Source: Dehalobacterium formicoaceticum (lineage in GTDB: Bacteria > Bacillota > Dehalobacteriia > Dehalobacteriales > Dehalobacteriaceae). From it: a DNA stretch of 64,000 nt. Both the position numbers and the translations under genes were made by a program. The notes beneath the pieces were generated by a model that was not told the origin of the DNA, searched no databases, and saw only the letters and a program-made list of their open reading frames with translations. Positions 32,390-41,547 of this stretch are shown in pieces. The DNA lies in NCBI RefSeq assembly GCF_002224645.1, contig NZ_CP022121.1, positions 2,052,501 to 2,116,500 on the forward strand. The letters are read 5' to 3'. How positions within the stretch are numbered: position 1 is the stretch's first letter; the number at the start of each line of letters is the position of its first letter.

Positions 32390-33106
32390 GTGTCAAAGGA
32401 TCAACCCATGACGGTGGTGGAGCATTTAAAAGATCTGCGTAAAACTTTGATCATTTCTCTTTCGGCCTGGCTGATTTTTACAGGGGCGGCTTTTTTTCTT
32501 TATCAGGATCAGGTTTTTGATTTTCTGACTTATCCCCTGCAGCAAATGTCATTGGAGCTGGTGATCCTCACCCCCTTTGAAGGCTTTATGGCCAAGCTGA
32601 TGGCCTGCGCTTTTGCCGGCTTGATTATTTCCCTGCCTGTGATTCTCTGGCAGGTGTGGCGTTTTATTCTCCCGGCCCTAAAGGCCAAAGAAAAAAAATA
32701 TTTAATCGTGATCGTGCCTTTTTCGGTACTCTTATTTCTAGGGGGAGCAGCTTTTTCCTATTATTTTGTGTTGGGCACTGCTTTGAATTTTTTAATTCTC
32801 ACCGCCGGATCCGGCTTTGTTCCCATGCTGGGAGCCTCCAAATATTTATCCTTTGTTACCTCCCTTTTGGTTCCCTTTGGCATTGTTTTTCAGCTGCCCC
32901 TGGCCGCTTTCTTTCTGACCCGAATGGGACTGATCACCCATCAGACCTTGCGCCAAAAACGAAAATATGCCATTGTGCTTAGCTTTGTCATTGCCGCGAT
33001 TGTGACCCCGACACCGGATATTGTCACCCAGTCTTTGATGGCTTTGCCCATCATCCTCCTTTATGAGATTTCCGTTTTCATTACCTGGCTCTTTCGCAAG
33101 CGCTAG
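32390..33106 (+). CDS. tatC: Twin-arginine translocase subunit TatC
   Basis: A 238-residue six-helix membrane protein with the TatC signatures MTVVEHLKDLRKTLI (the Glu and Leu-Arg of the signal-binding N-terminus), LTPFEGFMAKLMACAFAGLIISLPVILWQVWRFILPAL, F-x-LGAAFSYYFV-type third segment and IAAIVTPTPDIVTQSLMALPIILLYEIS. GTG start with GGGAGG upstream. It exports folded cofactor proteins. No tatA is beside it in this window. Confidence 0.96.
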   Translation: MSKDQPMTVVEHLKDLRKTLIISLSAWLIFTGAAFFLYQDQVFDFLTYPLQQMSLELVILTPFEGFMAKLMACAFAGLIISLPVILWQVWRFILPALKAKEKKYLIVIVPFSVLLFLGGAAFSYYFVLGTALNFLILTAGSGFVPMLGASKYLSFVTSLLVPFGIVFQLPLAAFFLTRMGLITHQTLRQKRKYAIVLSFVIAAIVTPTPDIVTQSLMALPIILLYEISVFITWLFRKR

Positions 33107-33203
33107 GTGCATCGCCAGATTCTTCATTCCGCCGGGCTGCATTCAGTATGACAGAAAAGTTTGGAATGACAGAAAGGCTGAAAAGGCTGAAAGGGTGGTT
33201 TCC

Positions 33204-34613
33204 TTGTTGTTTCAAACTCCGGAATTCTTTTTTCTTTTGATCATTTCGGCGCTCCTGTACTGGATGCTGCCTCAGGGACGCCTTTTAATATTGGGGATTG
33301 CCAGCGCTATCTTTTACGGTTGGGCCGGTACCGGGTACCTGGCTCTTTTTTTTCTAATGGCCGCAGCTACTTATCTCTGTTCCTGGCGCCTGGAGGCGAC
33401 GGGAAAGAGAGGCTGGTTTCTGTTTGGCCTTTTCCTGAATTTAGGAAACTTGATTTTCTTTAAATATGCCCTTTTCCTCCTCCGGGAAATAACCGGCTTA
33501 ACAGGGCTGGTGCTGGTGCCCCCCGGAAGTATTATGGGGCAATTAGTGCTGCCGGTGGGTATTTCCTTCTACACCTTTCAATTGATGGCTTATCTGACCG
33601 ATGTCTACCGGGGAGAAATCAAAGTGCCCGGTTTTTTGCGTTTTTGGGTCTTTATCTCCTTTTTTGCCCAATTGATTGCCGGGCCCATTATGCGGGGACG
33701 GGATTTTCTGCCCCAGATTGAAAAAATCGAAAAGATCACTTTTGACAAGGACTTAACCGCCATTAAATGGGGGGTTTTTTGGATTACCCTGGGCTTGGTG
33801 AAAAAAGTGGTGCTGGCAGATACCATTTCCCCTTTGGTGGACTGGCATTTTGACCGGGCTGCCTGGATTTACGGTTTTCAAAGCTGGCTGGGAGCTTATC
33901 TCTTCGGCTTTCAGATTTACCTGGATTTTTCCGGATACAGCGATATGGCCATCGGCTTGGGGAAACTTTTCGGACTGGCCATGACCCGAAATTTTCATAC
34001 CCCATATCTTAGCTTGAACCCCTCGGAATTTTGGCGCCGCTGGCATGTGACCCTTTCCAGCTGGGTGCGGGACTATATTTACATACCTTTAGGGGGTTCC
34101 AGGAGAGGAGAGGCGAAGCGGAGCAGAAACCTGATCCTGGCCATGACCATTTGCGGTTTTTGGCATGGTGCTGCCTGGACATATCTTTTTTGGGGCTTTT
34201 ATCACGGGGTGGTCCTCGTGCTTTACCACCAATTTCAGAGGCACAGCCGTAAAAGGGAGTTTAAAAATATCCCGCCAATTCTTACTGTCTTTCTCACCTT
34301 CCAGGTGATAACCATCGGCTGGGTCTTTTTTCGGGCCGAAACCCTGACCGAAGCCTGGATTTATCTTTCTCATATGTTTCAGAATTTCAATATTTATCAG
34401 CTGATTTTCAATAAAAAGGCACTTTTCCCGGTGCTGCTCTTATTCCTATTTCACTTGTGGGAAGACCGCTTCTTAAAAAACCATCCCCATTGGGTGGAGC
34501 GCTGGCGCAAGCTTCCTGCCCCCATGCGGGGTTTGGGATATTTTCTGATCATGGTTCTGATTCTGGCTTATCTGACCCAGGGTCAGCAGTCCTTTATCTA
34601 TTTTCGCTTTTAA
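33204..34613 (+). CDS. MBOAT-family membrane O-acyltransferase (AlgI/DltB-like)
   Basis: About 470 residues with roughly ten membrane helices. MBOAT landmarks: LPVGISFYTFQLMAYLTDVYRG, FYFFQLIAGPIMRGRDFLPQI-type block, FQIYLDFSGYSDMAIGLGKLFGL, FHTPYLSLNPSEFWRRWHVTLSSWVRDYIYIPLGGSR, and the catalytic His in ICGFWHGAAWTYLFWG. The upstream frame from 33063 is not conserved. TTG 33204 (MLFQTPEFF) has AAGGGTGG 5 nt upstream and starts at the first helix. It works with the SGNH protein encoded next, as AlgI does with AlgJ/AlgX, to O-acetylate an exported glycan. Confidence 0.93.
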   Translation: MLFQTPEFFFLLIISALLYWMLPQGRLLILGIASAIFYGWAGTGYLALFFLMAAATYLCSWRLEATGKRGWFLFGLFLNLGNLIFFKYALFLLREITGLTGLVLVPPGSIMGQLVLPVGISFYTFQLMAYLTDVYRGEIKVPGFLRFWVFISFFAQLIAGPIMRGRDFLPQIEKIEKITFDKDLTAIKWGVFWITLGLVKKVVLADTISPLVDWHFDRAAWIYGFQSWLGAYLFGFQIYLDFSGYSDMAIGLGKLFGLAMTRNFHTPYLSLNPSEFWRRWHVTLSSWVRDYIYIPLGGSRRGEAKRSRNLILAMTICGFWHGAAWTYLFWGFYHGVVLVLYHQFQRHSRKREFKNIPPILTVFLTFQVITIGWVFFRAETLTEAWIYLSHMFQNFNIYQLIFNKKALFPVLLLFLFHLWEDRFLKNHPHWVERWRKLPAPMRGLGYFLIMVLILAYLTQGQQSFIYFRF

Positions 34614-34691
34614 GTTAAATTCAAATTTATCATCATCTGGGAGCGTAATTTTTCCTGATACTCTGTTTATGACCGGAAAGGAGGCAAGGGT

Positions 34692-35687
34692 TTGGGGATG
34701 AAAAAAATTTATGGACTGATCTGGTTTTTGATTTTTTGCACCCTCTTTGAGTGGGGTGTCGCCCGGAATCTCTCTTTTTACGGCCTTGTCCCCGGCAGCA
34801 GTGTGGGGCAGCTCCAAGCTGTCCAGAGGCTCATTGACGGACAAACAGATGAAGAACTGGCAGAAATCCGCTGGCTGGTGCTGGGGGATTCCCAAAGCCG
34901 GGATGGGATTCGACCCCGTCTGGTGGCCAAGGAACTAGGGTGTTCTCCCCAAAGTATTTTAAATCTCAGCATTAACGCCGGGAAACCTACGGATTTTGCC
35001 TATTTTTTGGAGGAAGTTCTGCCCCGCTTGCCCCATCTGGAGGGGGTTTTGATTTCTGTCAATGAACACTATTTTGACCGCCAGAGCATCAGATTTGATG
35101 GCAAATTTCGCTTTTTGGCCTCCTTTCAGGAGCGTATGATGGTTCCCGGACCGGAGCGTCAGGCGGATCTGCTGTTAAGTAAAATTTTCTATACCTACGG
35201 CATGGAAAAACAATGGTGGGAGACAATTAAGTATATCTGGTCAGAGTTGGGGACGGGGGGACTTTCAGTACCAAAGCAGGAGGGCATTGGGGGGCTTCCC
35301 CCCGTAACTCAGGAAGCAGCCGGGGGAAAAAGCTATGATTATGCCCGGAGACTGGCTTCCTCCTGGATGACGGATTTTCGTCTGGGAGAACCGGAGACTT
35401 TCGTCTTGGAAGAAATCCTGGATCAATTAAAGGAAAGGGAACTGGCGGTGGCTCTTATTCACCTCCCTAAAACTCCTCTCCTGGAAGGAATGATCCGCCG
35501 GGAATATCCCCAGCAGGAGCAGGATTTTATCCGCTATCTCAATCACTTGGCAAAACTCTATCAGTTTAGCTTCTATCGGGACTGGACCCTGATGGGAGGA
35601 GATTGTTTTCGGGATGCTAATCATGTCAATTACAAAGGAGCCCGGATCCTGGCCCCTCAGATTGGGCGTATATTGGAAAGCATGTAG
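34692..35687 (+). CDS. SGNH/GDSL-like partner of the MBOAT acyltransferase
   Basis: A 331-residue protein with an N-terminal membrane anchor (IYGLIWFLIFCTLFEWG) and an exterior SGNH domain. The nucleophile block is WLVLGDSQSRDG (Ser), the Asn block is about LISVNEHYF, and the catalytic Asp and His are in FRDANHVNYKG near the C-terminus. Such proteins take the acetyl group delivered across the membrane by an MBOAT and transfer it to polysaccharide. TTG 34692 has AGGAGG 8 nt upstream; ATG 34698 is the alternative. It follows the MBOAT gene by 78 bp. Confidence 0.88.
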   Translation: MGMKKIYGLIWFLIFCTLFEWGVARNLSFYGLVPGSSVGQLQAVQRLIDGQTDEELAEIRWLVLGDSQSRDGIRPRLVAKELGCSPQSILNLSINAGKPTDFAYFLEEVLPRLPHLEGVLISVNEHYFDRQSIRFDGKFRFLASFQERMMVPGPERQADLLLSKIFYTYGMEKQWWETIKYIWSELGTGGLSVPKQEGIGGLPPVTQEAAGGKSYDYARRLASSWMTDFRLGEPETFVLEEILDQLKERELAVALIHLPKTPLLEGMIRREYPQQEQDFIRYLNHLAKLYQFSFYRDWTLMGGDCFRDANHVNYKGARILAPQIGRILESM

Positions 35688-36012
35688 GATATAGGATATG
35701 AATGTAGGATGTATAATGTAGGATCTGGAATGCAGCAATCAGAAAGGGGAAAGCAAAAAAGTCATGGCAATGAAGAACCCCAATATCATTTGAACCCCAG
35801 GTGAAGAATTTTATGACAACCTGTTAAATGAGAAATGTAAATATGAATATATTGATCAAACGTTGAAATAATACAAATATATTGCTTAATTTTTCAGTTT
35901 GTCTTATAATGAAATTATAAGATATGGGCGCAAAATGATTTCTGGCCGTATAAATTCCCAGCATCATGTGAATGATAAGATGATAAAATAACAAATATGG
36001 GGAGGTTCTACC
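35688..36012. other. Intergenic region with short TGTAGGAT repeats
   Basis: Several near-identical TGTAGGAT copies occur at 35686-35727, followed by AT-rich sequence with the promoter at 35882-35910. No gene was recognised. Confidence 0.4.
35882..35921 (+). promoter_or_regulatory. Promoter of the UroD-family gene with overlapping palindrome
   Basis: TTGCTT (35882-35887), a 17-bp spacer and TATAAT (35905-35910). The -10 is half of a perfect palindrome CTTATAAT-GAA-ATTATAAG (35903-35921), which could be a repressor site. Confidence 0.65.
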
Positions 36013-37251
36013 ATGACAAATGCACAGGAAATGTTTCAAATTCGTTCCAACCGTATTAAGGATGTTATCGCACTAAAAAAACCGGATACTGTTCCTTTTG
36101 TACCTAAGGTTGGCAATTATTATGCCAATGGATATAATATTTCCATGTATGATGCCATGATGGATGTCAGGAATGTTTTGCCTGGCGTAGATGGTTTTCT
36201 GGATGATTTTGAGCCGGATATGGCCTGGGCACCAGTTTTGTATCCGATTCCCCCGATGGAGGCCATGAATTGTGGTTACATCAAATGGCCTGGCCCCGAG
36301 CACAATCTTCCTTTAAATACTTCCTTCCAGATTGGTGACCAAACATTTTTGCATGATGATGAATATGAAGAATTTTTACTTGATCCCACGCATTTTTTCC
36401 TGACCAAGGTTTATCCCAGAAAATTCAAGGATCTTGAGCCCCTTTCCAAGCTGGTATTTAGAAATCCCATCGAATACTCTCTTTATATCGAATTAAGCAC
36501 CTTTGCCCAGCCTGATGTGCAGAAGGCGCTGGAAGCTTTAAAACGAGGGGGGGAAGCGGCAGCCAAATGGCTGGGACATATGGGTTCTATTGTTGAACAT
36601 ATTATTCAGAAAGGTTATCCCATGGGTGCTGCCACGGCGCAAAACTGTCCTTATGATATGTTTTCCGACAATATTCGCGGCTTGCTTAATACGGCCAATG
36701 ATGTTTATCAGAGGCCGGAGCAATTAATGGCCGTCTTGGATTATATGACCGAGGTATGTGTTGAAAGAGCGACCACAACAGCCAAAGCTCTGGGCGTAGA
36801 CTTTGTCTTTATTCCCCTCCACGGCGGTGTGGATGAGTTTATGAGTCCGGCTAATTATGAAAAATTTTATTGGCCCGGTTTGAAAAAACTGATCATGGCT
36901 TTGATTGATATTAATATTACCCCTTATGTGTTCTGCGAAGGGAAATACAACACCCGTTTAGAAGTCATCTCTGATGTGCCGAAGGGAAAGGTTATTTATA
37001 TGTTTGATGAGGTGGATATTGTTAAAGCGAAGAAGACCGTCGGTCAGGTAGCTTGTATCTGCGGTAATTTGCCGACCTCCCTTTTGGTTTATGGCAAAAA
37101 GCAAAAGGTAATTGACGAAACCAAGCGTTTAATTGATAATTGCGCCGGTGACGGCGGCTTTATTATGGACTGTTCCATCGTCTTGGATAATGCCAACCGG
37201 GAGAACATGGAAGCCTGGGCGGAAACCACCAGGACCTATGGTAAATATTAA
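36013..37251 (+). CDS. UroD/MtaA-family methyltransferase-like protein
   Basis: A 412-residue member of the uroporphyrinogen decarboxylase superfamily, longer than true HemE (about 350) and without its heme-precursor context. The barrel C-terminus has VDFVFIPLHGGVDEFMSPANYEKFYWPGLKKLI, then VFCEGKYNTRLEVISDVPKGKVIYMFDEVDIVKAKKTVGQVACICGNLP. CEGKYN and CICGN supply the cysteines expected for the zinc site of corrinoid-dependent methyltransferases. Such enzymes pass methyl groups between corrinoid proteins and substrates such as methoxylated compounds. GGGGAGG precedes the ATG. It is monocistronic, with a strong terminator and no corrinoid protein nearby, so the substrate is unknown. Confidence 0.85.
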   Translation: MTNAQEMFQIRSNRIKDVIALKKPDTVPFVPKVGNYYANGYNISMYDAMMDVRNVLPGVDGFLDDFEPDMAWAPVLYPIPPMEAMNCGYIKWPGPEHNLPLNTSFQIGDQTFLHDDEYEEFLLDPTHFFLTKVYPRKFKDLEPLSKLVFRNPIEYSLYIELSTFAQPDVQKALEALKRGGEAAAKWLGHMGSIVEHIIQKGYPMGAATAQNCPYDMFSDNIRGLLNTANDVYQRPEQLMAVLDYMTEVCVERATTTAKALGVDFVFIPLHGGVDEFMSPANYEKFYWPGLKKLIMALIDINITPYVFCEGKYNTRLEVISDVPKGKVIYMFDEVDIVKAKKTVGQVACICGNLPTSLLVYGKKQKVIDETKRLIDNCAGDGGFIMDCSIVLDNANRENMEAWAETTRTYGKY

Positions 37252-37373
37252 TTGAATTTCAGTTTCCGGTTCCATCTTTTTCTGTGTTTGCAGGCTGTGT
37301 TTTTCTTCAGAATTTGAAAGCAGATATTCGATAATATTCTATATTCAATATTCATTATAAAATAAAATTCAAT

Positions 37374-37404
37374 AAAAAATCCCGCTATCAGCAGCGGGAT
37401 TTTT
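37374..37404 (+). terminator. Terminator after the UroD-family gene
   Basis: A perfect 12-bp stem AAAAATCCCGCT / AGCGGGATTTTT with a 6-nt loop. It can act in both directions. Confidence 0.9.
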
Positions 37405-37523
37405 GTATTTTATTTTCAGAAAGTATAAATTTTAAAGGTTGAAAGTATAAGTTTTCTTTATGCGTTCAGAAAGATAAATTTATATGATTGCAAAGGAGCA
37501 TATGATTGGGCTACCAATATTGA

Positions 37524-38738
37524 TCAATTTCTTGGGAAAGCTCTTTGTTGCGATATCTCCGCCGGGCAGCTCATGGTCTTATTTTCCTCATTCCCGCACA
37601 GGACCTGGAAATAGACACCCTCCACTTTTTCCGCAAAGGCAGCGGCGGAAAACATTTGCCGGGTGATCTCGGCGGCGTTCCTGCCCATGGTTTGCCTCAG
37701 TTCCTTGCTGCTCAGGAATAAATCAAGTTTAGCAAAAAATTCTTGTTCGTTTTCATATAACCAACCGTTCTTGCCTTCAACAATAACGCCGTCCAAGGAT
37801 TTATCCCGGTGGCAAAGGATAGGCAAGCCTGAAGCCATAGCTTCCACATAAGTAAGCCCCTGGGTCTCACTGACGGATGCGCTGACAAAGATGTCTCCCA
37901 GATGATAGTAGGCGCCGATGTGTTCCGGTGAGATCATGCCGGTAAAGCGCACAGAATCACCGATACCCAAATCTGCCGCGAGATGCTCCAGGGCACCCCG
38001 GTGGGGGCCGTCGCCTACGATGAGGAAAGTCAGTTTCTCTGCAGGACGCTTGGCGTAGTAACGGAGCAATTCCTCCAGGTTCTTCTCTTTAGCGAGGCGG
38101 CCGACAAAGAGCATAATAAGGTTTTCTTCCGGAATGTCTAACTTATTTTTGATGGCAAGGAGCTTAGCCGGCCGGGGTGTTTCCGTAAACCGGCTGAGGT
38201 CGATACCAGTTGGGATGACCCGGATCTCCCGGTCGATCCCATAGCCGAGTAATAATGTGCGCACCTTTTCCGTGGGCGCGATCACACAATCGGTCTGCCT
38301 GATGATCCAGCGGGTCAGGGATGCGACCATGCGCCGGCCCCATCGTTTACTGGGTGAAAAATAATGGGTATAGTCCTCATAGACCGTGTGATAGGTGTGG
38401 ACGATGGGAATATCCAGTTTTTTTGCAATTCTGCGCGCGATCATAAAGGTGGAGAATTCGCATTGGGAATGGATAATATCAGGATGCCATTCCACAAGAT
38501 TTTGCACAAGGCGGGAGGAAAAAGCAGTTTTGATCCTGGCACCGGGGTAGACTTTTCCTGCTCCTATCGATCCGATGTAAGTGACGCCGCCTAGCTGATA
38601 GGAATGGGTGGTCTGGGACAAGGTCAGAACGCGGACCTCGTGCCCGCGCAGCATCAGTTCTCTTCTTAAGTTCAAGACAGAAGCAACAACTCCGTTAATT
38701 GTCGGTGCATACCAGTCAGTTGTAAGCAGGATTTTCAA
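37524..38738 (-). CDS. GT4-family glycosyltransferase (diacylglycerol glucosyl- or mannosyl-transferase-like)
   Basis: About 404 residues. KILLTTDWYAPTINGVVASVLNLRRELMLRGHEVRVLTL, HSQCEFSTFMIARRIAKKLDIPIVHTYHTVYEDYTHYF, VIAPTEKVRTLLLGYGIDREIRVIPTGIDLSRF, LFVGRLAKEKNLEELLRYY and ASVSETQGLTYVEAMASGLPILCHRD are the GT4 blocks of the UgtP-like or alpha-monoglucosyl-diacylglycerol synthase group. TTG 38738 (MKILLTTDWYAP) with GAGGTG upstream is the likely start; the longer frame to 38753 has none. A phospholipase-C-like gene lies 19 bp upstream on the same strand, so a role in glycolipid metabolism is plausible. Confidence 0.92.
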   Translation of the reverse strand: MKILLTTDWYAPTINGVVASVLNLRRELMLRGHEVRVLTLSQTTHSYQLGGVTYIGSIGAGKVYPGARIKTAFSSRLVQNLVEWHPDIIHSQCEFSTFMIARRIAKKLDIPIVHTYHTVYEDYTHYFSPSKRWGRRMVASLTRWIIRQTDCVIAPTEKVRTLLLGYGIDREIRVIPTGIDLSRFTETPRPAKLLAIKNKLDIPEENLIMLFVGRLAKEKNLEELLRYYAKRPAEKLTFLIVGDGPHRGALEHLAADLGIGDSVRFTGMISPEHIGAYYHLGDIFVSASVSETQGLTYVEAMASGLPILCHRDKSLDGVIVEGKNGWLYENEQEFFAKLDLFLSSKELRQTMGRNAAEITRQMFSAAAFAEKVEGVYFQVLCGNEENKTMSCPAEISQQRAFPRN

Positions 38739-38757
38739 AATAAGGCACCTCACGTTT

Positions 38758-39342
38758 CTAGCGGCATACCATCGGTAATCTGTGCATCAAAGCGGCCATG
38801 ACCCGACTCGTTGCCTGAGTGATAAACTTCGCGTCGTTCTTAATATCTCCGGATATTCTTAGATACTGATTGTGAGCCTCACCGATATATTCTCCCATAT
38901 CCCCGGGGAGATCCTTGAACAAAGGTTTCTTTTGGTCACTCAGCAAGTAAGTTGTAAAGTACTCATGAAGCCGCGCTTCGTAGGCACAATGCTCCCAAAT
39001 AGTTCCCGGAAAATGCTCGTTATGGGGATAAGTGAAGGCATCGGAAAGATAGTGCATTAATTTCCCCAGCCGGAAGAACTCCCCCAGGCTCCAACTTCTT
39101 TTGCCTTGCAGCTTTTCCAGTAATGATGCGGTGTATTTTCGTGTATTGTTATAATTATGCCCTCTGAGCCTTTGACATGCAAGAGAACCTTTCAAATAAG
39201 TAAATATATTGACATCCGGTTCAATACAACCCCAAATAAATGTTTTTTGATAGAGGGCTGAATCAAAATGGGGGAGCTGTTTCAGCAGATATTTAGCTAA
39301 AAGAAGATGACTTTTCGTTTCCATATGATTAATATACCTCAT
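38758..39342 (-). CDS. Zinc-dependent phospholipase C-like protein
   Basis: A 194-residue, mostly helical protein with the S1/P1 nuclease/PLC-type His-rich core: SHLLLAKYLL near the start, IWGCIEPDVN, GHNYN and FRLGKLMHYLSDAFTYPHNEHFPG. The last supplies His and Asp ligands in the HxxxDxxxxxH manner. It lacks a signal peptide, so it is cytoplasmic or membrane-peripheral. The start could be ATG 39324 (METKSHLLLA). It lies just upstream of the glycosyltransferase on the same strand. Confidence 0.8.
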   Translation of the reverse strand: MRYINHMETKSHLLLAKYLLKQLPHFDSALYQKTFIWGCIEPDVNIFTYLKGSLACQRLRGHNYNNTRKYTASLLEKLQGKRSWSLGEFFRLGKLMHYLSDAFTYPHNEHFPGTIWEHCAYEARLHEYFTTYLLSDQKKPLFKDLPGDMGEYIGEAHNQYLRISGDIKNDAKFITQATSRVMAALMHRLPMVCR

Positions 39343-39890
39343 TTTCTGTGGTTTGTGAACAAGTCCGCCGAATTTTAATATATGGCAGATTCGGGCAAAT
39401 GATACAGGTCTGACAAACTTTTTTTACTTTCAGAAAGTTTAATTTAAAAGGGTGAAAGTATAAGTGCAACTAAGGCTTCCCCTAAAAGACTGGAATTTCT
39501 ACGCCTTGCCAAAAACACAGGGCTTAGAAATTCTGGCGTGCGCAGCCTGCGGCTTGGCATAAGCCAAGTTTTCTTTAAGTTTTAGGGTGATTTTCATCAT
39601 TTTCTTAGCTATAAATTCGATATAATGTGATGAAAAACCTTGTTTTTTTACGATTTTTTGCCCGTTACTTTCTCTTTGTTTCATAGTACGATTTTTTTAT
39701 TAAATTAGCTTTATAGGAACATTAAAAGCTTGTTAAAAAAGCCTTTTTATCATTCTGTTCTGAGAGGAAAATAATCCGTAAGCATTTGGGATGTTTGATG
39801 GTTTTCTCTCAATCATGGGAACCAATTAGGGTTGAAAACGTCTGAGAGATAGGGAAAGGCACAAATTTTTTAAAAAGGAGGCTTAATCAA
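39343..39890. other. Long AT-rich intergenic region
   Basis: Contains a 13-bp imperfect hairpin (GAATTTCTACGCC at 39493-39505 with GGCTTAGAAATTC at 39521-39533) and two related copies of a TTACTTTCAGAAAGT..AAAGGGTGAAAGTATAAG segment (39424-39462; compare 37418-37449). I recognise no protein; the 61-codon frame on the minus strand at 39499-39684 has no ribosome site. Confidence 0.4.
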
Positions 39891-39968
39891 ATGAGGAACC
39901 GGTTAATTGCTTTGTGCACAGGCTGTATATTGGCAAAAGATTGCTCAAAGGCATCGTTGGGATTATAA
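39891..39968 (+). CDS. Possible 25-residue peptide
   Basis: ATG 39891 has an excellent ribosome site (AAAAAGGAGG) and opens a 25-codon frame, MRNRLIALCTGC...ASLGL, with a hydrophobic start and three cysteines, ended by TAA 39966 and directly followed by a hairpin terminator. It could be a leader peptide, a small membrane peptide or the remnant of a longer gene. It resembles the first residues of a lipoprotein signal but lacks a body. Confidence 0.45.
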   Translation: MRNRLIALCTGCILAKDCSKASLGL

Positions 39969-39978
39969 TCCTTGCATA

Positions 39979-40026
39979 GAAAAAATGGCATTGAATATAA
40001 ACTTTTCTCGAAAGGCCATTTTTCTC
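39979..40026 (+). terminator. Terminator after the 25-codon frame
   Basis: GAAAAAATGGC (39979-39989) pairs with GCCATTTTTC (40015-40024) with one bulge and ends in T-rich sequence, 50 bp upstream of the TrkH leader. Confidence 0.7.
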
Positions 40027-40104
40027 ATTAGATAATGATTGATGTTGGACGTGGGATAATAACGGGATAATAAGATGAACTGCTCAAAAATTGGGAGGCG
40101 TGCT

Positions 40105-41547
40105 ATGCGCATCAAACTAGTATTTAATATTTTAGGCAAGCTGCTGCTGATTATCGGCGCGTCCATGTTTTTTCCCCTTTTATGGTCTTTGTATTATCAG
40201 GAAAAAGATGCTCTGCCGATTTTTTATGCCATGATCTGCACCCTCTTTGCCGGGGGAGTTCTTTACTGCTCTTTTAAATCCCAGGAAACCGTGCGCCAGC
40301 GGGAAAGCTACGCCATTGTTACCTTGGGGTGGATTCTGGTGTCATTTTTTGGTGCTCTCCCTTATCTGTTTTCCGGCACACTGCCTTCCCTGGCCGATGC
40401 TTATTTTGAAACCATGTCCGGATTTACCACCACCGGGGCCAGTGTGCTGACGGATATCGAAGCTGTCTCCCATGGGGTTCTCTTTTGGCGCAGCCTGACC
40501 CACTGGCTGGGGGGCATGGGGATTATGGTCTTGTTTGTGGCCCTGCTCACCCAGTTAGGGGGTGGCGGCATGCAGATGTTTAAAGCGGAATCTCCCGGAC
40601 CGGTGGCGGAGAAAATTAAACCCAGGATCAAAGAAACGGCCAAAATTCTTTGGGGGACTTATGTAATAATTACCGCGATCCTGGTGGTGTTGTTGCTCCT
40701 GGGCGGTATGAGCTTGTTTGATGCTCTATGCCATGCCTTTGGTACTACGGCTACCGGTGGCTTTTCTACCAAAAATTTAAGTGCCGGCTTTTATAATCCT
40801 TATATTCAGTGGGTGCTGACCATTTTTATGTTCGCTTCCGGGGCAAATTTTGCATTGTATTATCTGGCTTTCTCCAAAAAGATCAATAGCTTCCGGCAGA
40901 GCGAAGAGTTTAAGCTTTATCTTTTTATTGTTTTGGGTGCTGTCCTGGTGATTTTTCTTGATCTGATGCACCATCAGCCCGGCGGAATTGAAGAAACTTT
41001 GCGGGCATCAGCCTTTCAAGTGTCTTCCGTGATCACCACGACCGGGATGATGAGTACGGACTTTAACCTTTGGCCGCCTTTATCTAAAATTATTTTGCTG
41101 CTGGTGATGCTGATCGGCGGCTGTGCCGGATCTACTGCCGGGGCAATAAAAGTAGGGCGGATCCTGATTCTTTTTAAATATACGGCGGTTGAATTGTTTA
41201 AACTGGTTCATCCCCGCTCCGTGCGCACTGTGAAGGTTGACCAGCGCATCGTCACCAGTGACGTACTCATGAATACCATGCTCTTTTTCTTTTTGTACAT
41301 CGTGATTATTGGGCTGGGAACAGCGGCCATGGGCGCTATCGGATTAGGCCTGCTCGAAGCCTTGACCTCAGTGATGACGACCCTGGGCAATTGCGGGCCG
41401 GGATTAGGAGCAGTGGGCCCGGTCAGCAATTTTTCCGCTGTACCCGCAGCCGGTAAATGGGTGCTTAGTTTTTGCATGCTCATTGGCCGCTTGGAGATAT
41501 TTACTGTTTTGGTCCTGTTTTTTCCGAATATTTGGCGTAAGAATTAG
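40105..41547 (+). CDS. TrkH/KtrB-family potassium transporter
   Basis: A 480-residue membrane protein with four pore repeats, each with the glycine selectivity residue: FTTTGASVLT, FGTTATGGFST, ITTTGMMSTDF and MTTLGNCGPGLG. The family helices SLTHWLGGMGIMVLFVALL and LMLIGGCAGSTAGAIKVGRI are clear. ATG 40105 is chosen because GGGAGG lies 6 nt upstream; the frame from 40075 has none. The regulatory TrkA/KtrA subunit is not adjacent. A monovalent-cation uptake role is well supported. Confidence 0.95.
   Translation: MRIKLVFNILGKLLLIIGASMFFPLLWSLYYQEKDALPIFYAMICTLFAGGVLYCSFKSQETVRQRESYAIVTLGWILVSFFGALPYLFSGTLPSLADAYFETMSGFTTTGASVLTDIEAVSHGVLFWRSLTHWLGGMGIMVLFVALLTQLGGGGMQMFKAESPGPVAEKIKPRIKETAKILWGTYVIITAILVVLLLLGGMSLFDALCHAFGTTATGGFSTKNLSAGFYNPYIQWVLTIFMFASGANFALYYLAFSKKINSFRQSEEFKLYLFIVLGAVLVIFLDLMHHQPGGIEETLRASAFQVSSVITTTGMMSTDFNLWPPLSKIILLLVMLIGGCAGSTAGAIKVGRILILFKYTAVELFKLVHPRSVRTVKVDQRIVTSDVLMNTMLFFFLYIVIIGLGTAAMGAIGLGLLEALTSVMTTLGNCGPGLGAVGPVSNFSAVPAAGKWVLSFCMLIGRLEIFTVLVLFFPNIWRKN

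Noticed and set aside
36013-37251. Uroporphyrinogen decarboxylase (HemE) of heme synthesis
   Set aside because: It is longer than HemE, has no other heme genes nearby and carries cysteine motifs of the methyltransferase branch. The same holds for 52035-53105.
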